Part shown: piece by piece, positions 56,707 through 64,000 of the stretch
Position numbering within the stretch: the first letter of the stretch is position 1
Layout: every line of letters starts with the position of its first letter
NCBI RefSeq assembly: GCF_021129305.1
Contig: NZ_JAJOMB010000015.1
Coordinates: forward strand, 175,158 to 239,157
Length of the DNA: 64,000 nucleotides
Source of the DNA: Kineosporia babensis
GTDB taxonomy: Bacteria; Actinomycetota; Actinomycetes; Actinomycetales; Kineosporiaceae
Reading direction: 5' to 3'
The notes under the pieces: generated by a model
Seen by the model: only the letters and a program-made list of their open reading frames with translations
Told to the model about the DNA's origin: nothing
Database searches by the model: none
Made by a program: the position numbers and the translations under genes

Positions 56707-58971
56707 CTAGCCAAGGACGGCTCTACCGTTCTCGGCAGCGGACGCCTCGCCCCCGGGCAGCGCGATTCCCCAGTTGGAGAGCACCGCCGACTCGGCCACA
56801 ACCTGCCCGTCCTGCTTCCTGACCGTGAAACCCACCCCCGGACCATGACCGGTGAGGATATCCACCCGCTTTTCCCAATCGTCGGGCCCGGTCGGATTGA
56901 CCACCAGGGTGAGCCCGTCGAGATGATCGGTGTCGGGCCGTTCCTCGCTGGCCCCCAGGGCGATCACCCCACCCGGCCGCACCAGCAACGGCAGCGAGTC
57001 CACCTCGTGCCGCTCCGTCAGCCAACGCCCCCCGGCGACCTTCTCACCGGTCAGCAGCCGGATCCATTCGCCCTCGGGCAGGTAGTACTCCACCTCGCCG
57101 TCCGGGCTGAACACCGGCGCCACCAGCAGGTCGGGCCCCAGCAGGTACTGCCGGTCCAGATAGGCCACCGCCGGATCGTGCGGGAACTCCAGGATCATCG
57201 AGCGCATCACCGGGGTGCCCGTCTGGTGCGCCTGCCGCCCGGCAGCCAGCAGGTAGGGAGCCAGGCGCGCCTTCAGCCGGCCGAACTTGCGGGCCACCGC
57301 CACGGCGCCGTACTCGCCCGGATCGTCGTCCACCAGCCACGGCACCCGGTAGGAGTTGTTCCCGTGGAAACGGCTGTGGCTGGACAGCATGCCGAACGCC
57401 GTCCACCGCTTGAACAGCGTGGCATCGGGCTTACCCTCGAACCCGCCGATGTCATGGCTCCAGAAGCCGAAACCGGACGACCCGAGACTGAGCCCGCCCC
57501 GCAGCGTCTCGGCCATCGACACGTAGGTGGCGGTGTTGTCACCGCCCCAGTGCACCGGGAACTGCTGGCCTCCAGCGGTAGCCGAACGCGCGAACACCAC
57601 GGCCTCCCCGCGTCCCCTGACCTCTTCGATCACCTCGAAGACCGCGCGGTTGTAGTTCTGTGTGTAAAGGTTGTGCAGACGCTCCGGGTCGCCTCCGGAA
57701 TGATGGACGACGTCGGTCGGCACCCGCTCGCCGAAGTCGGTCTTGAAGCAGTCCACCCCCTCGGCCATGAGCCGGCGCAGGTGACCCTGGTACCAGGCCA
57801 CGGCATCGGGGTTGGTGAAGTCGACCAGGCCCATCCCGGCCTGCCACTGATCGGTCTGGAAGGTGCTGCCGTCGGCCCGCCTCAGCAGGTATCCGGCGCC
57901 CGAGGCCTCGTCGAACAGGGTTGAGCGCTGGCCGATGTAGGGATTGATCCAGACCGAGACCCGGACGTCCTTCTCCTTCAGGCGCTTGAGCATGCCCACC
58001 GGGTCGGGGAACACCCGCGGGTCCCAGGTGAAGTCGCACCAGCTGTACTCGCGCATCCAGAAGCAGTCGAAATGAAAGACGCTGAGCGGGATTTCGCGCT
58101 CGGCCATGCCGTCGACGAAGTGGCTGACCGTCTCCTCGCCGTAGTCGGTGGTGAAGCTGGTGGACAGCCAGGTGCCGTAGCTCCAGGCCGGGACCTCGGC
58201 CGGCCGGCCGCTCAGCGCAGTGTACCGGTCCAGCACGTCCTTCGGCTCCGGGCCGGCGATGAACAGGTACTCCAGCGACTGGCTCTCGACCGAGAACTGC
58301 ACCCGCTCGACCGCTTCGGAGCCGATCTCGAACGACACCAGACCGGGCTCGTTGACCAGAACCCCGTAGCCACGGTTGGTCAGATAGAAGGGAATGTTCT
58401 TGTACGCCTGCTCGCTGGAGGTACCCCCGTCGGCCATCCAGACGTCCACTGTCTGGCCGTTCTTGACCAGTGGGCCGAACCGCTCGCCGAGACCGTAGAC
58501 TGTCTCCCCGACACCGAGTCCGAGCTGTTCGTGCAGATAGGTCCGGCCGTCCTCCTGCATCAGGCCGAGCGAGCGATGGCCACTTCCGGTCAGAGGTTTC
58601 CCGTCGAACAGGAAGGTGAGGTTCCAGGGCTGGCCCCGGTCTACGCGGGCCTCGAGCCGGCCGGCCCGCAGGGTCGCCCGCTCGCCGTCGTACGTGGCCT
58701 CACCGACGTAGTCCGGCGCCTTCAGGGCGAAGCGCTCGAGCTCCTTGCCGCCCCGATGGTGATCGATCCGCACCCGGATCACCTCCGGGGCCACGGCGCT
58801 CAGGTGAACCGTGAGCACCGCTGCGTTCAGCGTGTCCCCGCGATGGTTCACCGGTTTCGTCGCGCCGATGACGGTCAGCTCGCCGTTGCCGGTCTCGACG
58901 TCGAACACCTCGCGGACGTAGCTCGCGTCCACGCCTTTACGGGTGTGCCAGTAGCCGTCGGTGAATTTCAT
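56707..58971 (-). CDS. yicI: Alpha-xylosidase, GH31
   Basis: A 754-residue cytosolic glycoside hydrolase that removes alpha-xylosyl units. It tracks E. coli YicI along its length by eye: the nucleophile region CFKTDFGERVPTDVV, FARSATAGGQQFPVHWGGDN with the acid/base Asp, GFGFWSHDIGGFEG, SRFHGNNSYRVPW and YLDRQYLLGPDLLVAPVF. No signal peptide is present, so it acts after import. ATG 58971 is preferred with GAAAGG upstream; the frame extends to 59019. It lies 19 bases after the permease gene. The operon probably feeds on xyloglucan-type oligosaccharides. Confidence 0.95.
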   Translation of the reverse strand: MKFTDGYWHTRKGVDASYVREVFDVETGNGELTVIGATKPVNHRGDTLNAAVLTVHLSAVAPEVIRVRIDHHRGGKELERFALKAPDYVGEATYDGERATLRAGRLEARVDRGQPWNLTFLFDGKPLTGSGHRSLGLMQEDGRTYLHEQLGLGVGETVYGLGERFGPLVKNGQTVDVWMADGGTSSEQAYKNIPFYLTNRGYGVLVNEPGLVSFEIGSEAVERVQFSVESQSLEYLFIAGPEPKDVLDRYTALSGRPAEVPAWSYGTWLSTSFTTDYGEETVSHFVDGMAEREIPLSVFHFDCFWMREYSWCDFTWDPRVFPDPVGMLKRLKEKDVRVSVWINPYIGQRSTLFDEASGAGYLLRRADGSTFQTDQWQAGMGLVDFTNPDAVAWYQGHLRRLMAEGVDCFKTDFGERVPTDVVHHSGGDPERLHNLYTQNYNRAVFEVIEEVRGRGEAVVFARSATAGGQQFPVHWGGDNTATYVSMAETLRGGLSLGSSGFGFWSHDIGGFEGKPDATLFKRWTAFGMLSSHSRFHGNNSYRVPWLVDDDPGEYGAVAVARKFGRLKARLAPYLLAAGRQAHQTGTPVMRSMILEFPHDPAVAYLDRQYLLGPDLLVAPVFSPDGEVEYYLPEGEWIRLLTGEKVAGGRWLTERHEVDSLPLLVRPGGVIALGASEERPDTDHLDGLTLVVNPTGPDDWEKRVDILTGHGPGVGFTVRKQDGQVVAESAVLSNWGIALPGGEASAAENGRAVLG

Positions 58972-58990
58972 CAGCAGGAGGTACCTTTCG

Positions 58991-59911
58991 TCACTTGATC
59001 GCGCCGGCCGTGAGCCCACGGGTCAGGGTTCGCTGGAAGACGAGGAAGAACAACAAGGTCGGCGCGATCCCGAGCAGGGCCGAGGCGCTGATCGTGGTCA
59101 CGTTCATGATCCGCTCGCCCTGCAGGGTGGCAATGCCTACCTGGACGGTCTGGTTGTCCGCGCTGACCAGGAACGACAGCGGGATCAGGAACTCGTTCCA
59201 GGTCCAGATGAAGAAGAACACGGCCAGCACGGCCAGGGTCGGCCGGCAGACCGGAACCACCACGCGCCACAGGATCTGGCGCCGATTGGCCCCGTCCAGC
59301 GCCGCCGCCTCCAGCAGTTCCCGGGGAAAGGCGCTGAAGACGCTGGCCATCAGGTACGTGCCGAACGCGCCGTGGATCACCACGAACACGATCACGACCG
59401 CCCAGACGGTGTCGTACAGGCCGATGTTCTTGAACATGATGTAGAGCGGGTAGAGCAGTGCCTCCTGGGGGACGATCGTCGCCAGCAGGAAGGCGACCAG
59501 GACCCACATCCGTCCTTTGATCCGGCCGATCCCGAGGGCGTAGGCGTTCAGGACGGAGATCAGGACGCCGAGAGCCGCTACCAGACTGGAGATCAGGACG
59601 CTGTTCCAGACCTTGCGGGGGAAGTCGACGGCCTCCCAGAAGGTCTTGATCCCCTCCAGATAGATGCCGGTCGGTAGTCCCAGCGGGCCGTGATCGGCGA
59701 AGTCCTGAGGCGACTTCACCGCGTTCAGCAGCACCAGGAGCAGGGGTGCGCCCATGACGACGGCCACCAGCACAGTGACCACGAGGGCGGCCCATTCCGT
59801 GCCGGTCCGGCGGCGCCGGTTCTGCCGGACCACAGCACTGGCGACGCTGACACCGTCCTTTGTTTGAAGCTGTTTCGGCTGGCTCTGCTGTTTCGGCTGG
59901 CCCAGGCTCAT
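58991..59911 (-). CDS. Sugar ABC transporter permease, MalG type
   Basis: A 306-residue inner-membrane permease with six helices. The EAA loop reads REL LEAAALDGANRRQILWRVV (spaced here), followed by VPVCRPTLAVLAV. It overlaps the first permease by 4 bases (ATGA). The N-terminus carries an 18-bp duplication coding for QPKQ(Q/L). No ATPase gene is in the operon, so a shared MsiK-like ATPase elsewhere probably energises it, as in other actinomycetes. Confidence 0.93.
   Translation of the reverse strand: MSLGQPKQQSQPKQLQTKDGVSVASAVVRQNRRRRTGTEWAALVVTVLVAVVMGAPLLLVLLNAVKSPQDFADHGPLGLPTGIYLEGIKTFWEAVDFPRKVWNSVLISSLVAALGVLISVLNAYALGIGRIKGRMWVLVAFLLATIVPQEALLYPLYIMFKNIGLYDTVWAVVIVFVVIHGAFGTYLMASVFSAFPRELLEAAALDGANRRQILWRVVVPVCRPTLAVLAVFFFIWTWNEFLIPLSFLVSADNQTVQVGIATLQGERIMNVTTISASALLGIAPTLLFFLVFQRTLTRGLTAGAIK
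59870..59905 (-). repeat. 18-bp tandem duplication in the MalG-type permease N-terminus
   Basis: Two 18-base copies starting CTGTTTCGGCTGG (plus strand) encode GQPKQQ and SQPKQL right after the start codon. Confidence 0.85.
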
Positions 59912-60846
59912 GCTTCCTCCTGTTCGGCCAGCCGGAACTGGGCCCTGACGAAGAACACTGCGATCAGCAGCACCACCACGGTCAGCGCGGTCGCGATCGT
60001 GGCTCCGTAGCCGACCCGCTGGGCCGTGAAGAACTCGGTGTAGGTGTAGTAACTCGGCACTACCGTGGAGTCGCCCGGCCCGCCCCGGGTCAGCGTGTAC
60101 ACCGGCCCGAAGACCTTCAGCGCGGCCACCGTGCAGGTGAGGACCACGACGAAGATCTCGGGACGGATGCCGGACAGGGTGATCGCCCGGAACCGCTGAA
60201 ACCAGTTGGCGCCGTCGAGTTCGGCGGCTTCGTACAGCTGGGGATCGATCCGCTGCAGTGCGGACATGAAGACCACCACAGGATAACCGATCTGGATCCA
60301 GACCAGCACCGCGCCGATCGAGAGTAGTGCAGTGTCTGGGCTTCCCAGCCAGTTGTGCTGCAGCGATTCCAGACCGACGGCCGAGAGCAGATCGTTCAGG
60401 GCGCCGTCCTCAGGGCGCAGGATCCACCCGACCACGATCGCGGCGATCGCGATCGGGAGGATCTGCGGCAGGTAGTACACCGCCCGCAGCAGGCCCGCGA
60501 CCTTGCCGTTGAACCGGCGGCCGACCAGGTCGAACAGGAGCGAGGCGAGGATCAGGCCGATCCCGGTGGGCAGGATCACCATGGCCACGACCATCACGAT
60601 GCTGTGCTGGAACGAGGCCCAGAACGCGCTGTCCCGGAACAGTTCCTGCCAGTTCTCCAGGCCGATCCAGACCGGCGGGCGAATTCCGCGGTACCGGGTG
60701 AAACTCAGGTACACGTTCCAGAACAACGGGACCACGATGATGGCGGTGAGGAGAACAGCACCCGGGATCAGGTAGAGCCAGTATCCGGCCTGGCTCTGCC
60801 CTTTGACTGCTGCCCGGCTCCTTTCCGGCGCCTGCCCTTTCGTCAC
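59908..60846 (-). CDS. Sugar ABC transporter permease, MalF/UgpA type
   Basis: A 312-residue permease with six helices. The EAA loop is YEAAELDGANWFQRFRAITL, followed by SGIRPEIFVVVLT; the N-terminus has YLIPGAVLLTAIIVVPLFWN. It starts in the binding-protein stop (GTGA overlap) and overlaps the next permease gene, so the three are tightly coupled. Confidence 0.93.
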   Translation of the reverse strand: MTKGQAPERSRAAVKGQSQAGYWLYLIPGAVLLTAIIVVPLFWNVYLSFTRYRGIRPPVWIGLENWQELFRDSAFWASFQHSIVMVVAMVILPTGIGLILASLLFDLVGRRFNGKVAGLLRAVYYLPQILPIAIAAIVVGWILRPEDGALNDLLSAVGLESLQHNWLGSPDTALLSIGAVLVWIQIGYPVVVFMSALQRIDPQLYEAAELDGANWFQRFRAITLSGIRPEIFVVVLTCTVAALKVFGPVYTLTRGGPGDSTVVPSYYTYTEFFTAQRVGYGATIATALTVVVLLIAVFFVRAQFRLAEQEEA

Positions 60847-62162
60847 CCCGCGATCTCCTTGATGCCCTTGTCGTAGTCGGCCTGCATCTGGTCGAGCACC
60901 TCGTTCACCGGCTTGGTGCCGTTCACCAGTTCCTGCAGCGAGGAGTTCAGGTCGGCGTAGAAGGTCGGCGCCGGCCAGTCCGGGTAGAAGGCCAGGCCGT
61001 CGCGCTCGGTCAGGGTGTTGAAGTTCGCGATGAGTTCCTTCGACTTGGCGTCGGAAACCTCGGAATCACTGGCGGCCAGCGGAATTCCACCGTTCTCGCC
61101 GAGCAGACCCTGGATCTCCGGTGACATCGTGATGTCGATGAACTTGTAGGCAAGATCCTTGGCGTCGGAATTCTCCGGGACCACCCAGAGGTTCCCCGAG
61201 GAGCCGGGCGACATCTGCGCCCCAGGGAACAGGAACGTCCCCCAATCGAACTTGATCTCGCTGTTGAAGGTCCCGTGCCACCAGCTGCCCGAGAAGAAGA
61301 TCGGGTTGCTGCCGGCAATGAACGAGTCCCCGGCGTCCTGCGCCTTGAGACCGGTCGCGTTCTTGGAGACGTATCCCTTGTCCACCCATTCTTTCAGGGT
61401 GTTCGCCGCGGCCGTCCAGTTCGCGTCGTGAAAGTCGGCCGGAGCGGAGTAGGTCTGATAGTCAGTGACCCACTGCCGGTTGGCATCCATCAGAGCCAGC
61501 TGGTACAGCAACTGGCCGAGCGGGTATTCCTGGGCCGACTCGGCCAGCGGGGTAATTCCCTTGGCCTTGAACGCCTCAAGCACGGCGGTGAACTCGTCCA
61601 GCGTGGTCGGTACCTCGAGACCGTTCTCCTCGAAGGCGTCCTTGTTGTAATACACCTGAACGTACTCGCCGTAGTTCGGGACGCCGAAGTACTTGCCCGA
61701 TCCCATGACACCCAGATCGCTGTATTTCGCGGTGGTCTGAATGGTCGGCGCAAGCTTTTCTTCCCAGCCGTAGGCCTCGAGCGCCGGGCCCAGATCGGTG
61801 AGCAGACCCTGGCTGGAGAGCAGGCCCGAGGTGGCGTTGCCCTTGTTGTATTCCATGACGTCAGGCGCAGCGTCGGAATTGAGCACCTGGCTGGCCGAAG
61901 TATTGATCTGCTCGAAACTCTTGAGCTGGAAGTCGACCTTCGCCCCAGTCTCCTCGGTGAATTTCTCCATGGCCCGGTCCCAGGCGACACCCATCGCGCT
62001 GGCGTCGCTCTCGTAGTGCCAGATGGTCAGGGTCTGGCCCTCGCCCGCGGGCGCCGTGTTGATGTCCTCGCTGCTGCCGGCATCGTCGCTGCCACCGCTG
62101 CATGCACTGATCAGCAGGGCGGCGGCGAGCGCTCCTGCGGCGGCGATCCGTCGTTGTCCCAC
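60843..62162 (-). CDS. Sugar-binding lipoprotein of the alpha-xyloside importer
   Basis: A 439-residue family-1 binding protein. Signal peptide with lipobox LISACSGG, then TLTIWHYESDASAMGVAWDR, FTEETGAKVDFQLKSFEQIN, YFGVPNYGEYVQVYYNKDAF and a C-terminal DYDKGIKEIAG. First gene of the operon binding protein, MalF, MalG, yicI, lacI. Specificity is inferred from yicI. GTG start; tandem LacI-type sites lie 70-100 bases upstream. Confidence 0.93.
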   Translation of the reverse strand: MGQRRIAAAGALAAALLISACSGGSDDAGSSEDINTAPAGEGQTLTIWHYESDASAMGVAWDRAMEKFTEETGAKVDFQLKSFEQINTSASQVLNSDAAPDVMEYNKGNATSGLLSSQGLLTDLGPALEAYGWEEKLAPTIQTTAKYSDLGVMGSGKYFGVPNYGEYVQVYYNKDAFEENGLEVPTTLDEFTAVLEAFKAKGITPLAESAQEYPLGQLLYQLALMDANRQWVTDYQTYSAPADFHDANWTAAANTLKEWVDKGYVSKNATGLKAQDAGDSFIAGSNPIFFSGSWWHGTFNSEIKFDWGTFLFPGAQMSPGSSGNLWVVPENSDAKDLAYKFIDITMSPEIQGLLGENGGIPLAASDSEVSDAKSKELIANFNTLTERDGLAFYPDWPAPTFYADLNSSLQELVNGTKPVNEVLDQMQADYDKGIKEIAG

Positions 62163-62233
62163 CGGCGCGACCTCCTCGTCCGGGAGCGGCCTGACGGCCT
62201 GGCTCCTCTGCCTGACCTGCGGATACTGCAGGT

Positions 62234-62261
62234 TTACCGGTAATGGACGTTAGCGGTAATG
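62234..62261. promoter_or_regulatory. Tandem LacI-type operators of the alpha-xyloside operon
   Basis: TTACCGGTAATG (62234-62245) and TTAGCGGTAATG (62250-62261) are 11/12 identical and spaced 16 bases apart. Each has the central CG of LacI-family sites, and the first core TTACCGGTAA is a perfect palindrome. Confidence 0.75.
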
Positions 62262-62343
62262 CTGTGCTCAAAGCGACATTTTGGACTCGGTTGTGCGGTG
62301 AGCGGTCGGTCGGCCCATCGAGTTGGGTAGCGGCTTCCAAGAT

Positions 62344-62418
62344 TGTCGGTGGTGGCGATTAGTCTCGGTTCATGCAGTCGGGGGACTGCGAAAGTAGCTG
62401 CCATGAGGGGGTGTTGGC
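62344..62418 (+). promoter_or_regulatory. Structured leader of DUF222/HNH gene B
   Basis: The homologue of 18518-18593. TGTCGGTGGTG and TAGTcT (62360-62365) precede a hairpin with stem 62374-62378 pairing with 62385-62389 and loop CGGGGG, then AAAGTA (62391-62396), TGAGG and GGGTGTT before the GTG at 62419. Confidence 0.65.
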
Positions 62419-64000
62419 GTGAGTAGGCTCAGTGACGGAACCTTCGGTGCCGGTGCCTTCCCGGAGAGCGAGTCGTCGTCCGAGCAGTTGGACCGCGTTC
62501 TTGAGTGCGAGCTGCTGATCCGGCAGGCGAGCGCGATGCAGCTCGAGGCGATCGCCGCGATGGTGGCGGAGACGGCGTCGGCTCGTCGTGGTTCCGCGGC
62601 TGGTTCTGGCTCAGCTGCTGGTGCTGACTCCGCCCGTGATGTCGACTCAGGCGCAGATAGTGGTTCCGGCGCCGACGATGACGGCCCCGCTGGTGATCCG
62701 GAGGTGGAATCCGCTTCGCAGATCGGTTCTTCCCGGCTGGTTTCCGCGGCCCTGGCACCAGAACTGACCCTCTCCCCGAGGTGGGCCGAGATCACGGTGG
62801 CAGCCGCCCGTGATCTGGTGGCGCATCTGCCCGACATCATGGCGCTGTTCCGGGCCGGCCGGCTCGATCTGGCGCGGGCGCAACTGATCAGCCGGAGGAT
62901 GCATCATCCGGGCGAAGGCCTGGAGTGGTTCCGGCCCGGCTGCTGGCAGTGGTTGATGATGCAGGCCGCGCTGGTCAGGCAGGCGCCGTCCACCTCGTTC
63001 GCGGCGCTGAAGAAGCTGATCGACCGACTGCTGATGGGGCTGCGGCCGGCCGATGCCAACGCCCGGCACCGCAGTGCGCGAGCCGGCCGGCAGGTGCGGA
63101 CCGAGGTACGACCCGACGGTATGGCGGCCCTGGAGGCTGTTCTTCCGGCCGATGTCGTGCAACTGATCGACGGCGTTCTGGACGCCATGGCCGATGCGGC
63201 GCGAGACACCGCCTCGGCAGCAGGCGAGCCCGATCGGAGAACGCACGAGCAGCGCCGGGCCGATGCCTTCGCTGCGATCTTTCAGGCCCTGGCCGAGGGG
63301 ATCGACATCCCCTTGGTGCCGGATCCGCGCCAATACACGTCTGCCGATGCCGACGCTGCTGAAAGCTCCGATCGCGCAGGCTCCGATTTTCCACCGGCTG
63401 GCGCGGACGATGCTGACCGGACCGACAGCACTGGCCCGGCCGAACGGGGCTACTCCGGAACGGATTCCGGCCAACCGGCTGCGGATGCCGATGCCGACAG
63501 CATCACTGAGCCGGGTTGCTCCTCTTGTGCTCGCCGAGCCCGCATCGATCGTCTGGAAGCCTCGATGCGAGCCCAAGAGCTCGAGAATCACCGTTCGTAC
63601 TCTTCATTCGGACTGGAAGATCTCCCTTCCGGGTACATCCCTGCCTTCTGGGAACTTTCCCGGGTCCGGCAGCGGCGAGGCCGATCGGTGCTCGCCGTTG
63701 TCACCCTGACCGACGCCACGCTGAAGGGCCAGGACGACACCATCGCTCACCTGCAGGGCTACGGTCCGATCTCCGCCGATCAGGCCCGGCTGATTGCCTC
63801 CGCCGCAGATGACGTGATCATCGTTCCCATCGGTGAGACCGGCCCGAACGGCCTTTCGTTTCCCGGTGACCAGGAGCACGAGCACGATGCGCCCCAGGCC
63901 AATCGTTACCGGCCGGGCACGGAACTGGCCCGCGAGGTCATCGCCCGCTATCAGACCTGCACCTATCCGAACTGCTCCCGGCCGGCCAGCCAGTGCGATT
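62419..64000 (+). CDS. DUF222 and HNH endonuclease domain protein, copy B (3' truncated by window)
   Basis: The frame runs open for 527 codons from GTG 62419 to the window edge. The DUF222 part includes LVSAALAPELTLSPRWAEIT, LPDIMALFRAGRLDLARAQL and RRTHEQRRADAFAAIFQALA. A Ser/Asp/Ala-rich linker precedes the conserved GYIPAFWELSR region, and CTYPNCSRPASQCD opens the HNH zinc ribbon at the edge. It is clearly paralogous to copy A but divergent. TGAGGGGG serves as ribosome-binding site. Other open frames on either strand here are shadows of this gene. Confidence 0.88.
   Translation, partial: MSRLSDGTFGAGAFPESESSSEQLDRVLECELLIRQASAMQLEAIAAMVAETASARRGSAAGSGSAAGADSARDVDSGADSGSGADDDGPAGDPEVESASQIGSSRLVSAALAPELTLSPRWAEITVAAARDLVAHLPDIMALFRAGRLDLARAQLISRRMHHPGEGLEWFRPGCWQWLMMQAALVRQAPSTSFAALKKLIDRLLMGLRPADANARHRSARAGRQVRTEVRPDGMAALEAVLPADVVQLIDGVLDAMADAARDTASAAGEPDRRTHEQRRADAFAAIFQALAEGIDIPLVPDPRQYTSADADAAESSDRAGSDFPPAGADDADRTDSTGPAERGYSGTDSGQPAADADADSITEPGCSSCARRARIDRLEASMRAQELENHRSYSSFGLEDLPSGYIPAFWELSRVRQRRGRSVLAVVTLTDATLKGQDDTIAHLQGYGPISADQARLIASAADDVIIVPIGETGPNGLSFPGDQEHEHDAPQANRYRPGTELAREVIARYQTCTYPNCSRPASQCD

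Noticed and set aside
63516..63812. Plus-strand open frames within DUF222 gene B
   Set aside because: Out-of-frame shadows; the true frame is continuous from 62419 to the window edge.

Overview
The window is a high-GC actinobacterial chromosome segment, dense with genes on both strands. An SsgA/SsgB-type sporulation protein, an F420-dependent glucose-6-phosphate dehydrogenase, two DUF222/HNH proteins (REP13E12-like family), IdeR/DtxR-type iron boxes, a Gram-positive LexA box and many leaderless-looking starts fit a sporulating actinomycete; Kineosporiaceae is my best guess, made without any database search. I see no prophage, CRISPR array, plasmid origin or intact insertion sequence.

Layout. 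1-424: end of an SsuC/TauC-like ABC permease. 492-6614: cydABDC (cytochrome bd oxidase and its CydDC exporter). 6.6-14.4 kb: a tiny coiled-coil-like ORF, a PF04672-type methyltransferase, pntAB transhydrogenase, an iron-box-controlled AraC regulator, an MFS exporter and a serine hydrolase. 14.5-18.1 kb: MmyB-like regulator, siderophore-interacting protein under a second iron box, and a repeat-rich membrane protein divergent from a TetR gene. 18.5-20.8 kb: DUF222/HNH gene A with a structured leader. 20.9-27.3 kb: SDR, WYL regulator, SnoaL-like protein, ThuA plus Gfo/Idh pair, zinc ADH, PQQ-type sugar dehydrogenase. 27.3-36.6 kb: DUF6194, HAD, peptide deformylase, TauE, PH-domain protein, fgd, roadblock protein, an SOS-boxed unknown gene, DHA2 exporter with divergent TetR, dialkylglycine decarboxylase. 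36.6-42.3 kb: a pectin locus, in which an ECF sigma factor fused to a zinc motif, membrane helix and PL9-like beta-helix lies divergent from a CBM13-CE8-PL1 pectinase, followed by a Tat-exported repeat protein. 42.5-45.1 kb: a duplicated tRNA array (Val-Cys-Gly, Gly, Val-Cys-Gly) interleaved with two paralogous membrane proteins. 45.5-55.6 kb: SsgB-like protein, TIGR02611 protein, tRNA-Val(CAC), NarL-type two-component pair, MMPL transporter, amino-acid ABC operon, GlxA-type regulator and cysteine hydrolase. 55.6-62.2 kb: alpha-xyloside ABC operon with yicI-type alpha-xylosidase and LacI regulator. 62.4-64.0 kb: DUF222/HNH gene B, cut by the window end.

The most interesting signals are: (1) the two DUF222/HNH genes share a conserved leader whose hairpin differs at four of five stem pairs in a fully compensatory way; (2) a one-protein candidate pectin sensor (sigma, zinc motif, membrane helix, apparently catalytically dead PL9 domain) beside a pectinase; (3) duplicated tRNA/membrane-protein units with the same TGAGC-N4-GCTCA dyad upstream of both membrane genes; (4) an uncharacterised gene with a perfect LexA box over its -35; (5) three tandem 18-bp hairpins at the end of a TauE gene. 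Short tandem duplications with periods of 15, 18, 21 or 24 bp recur through the window.
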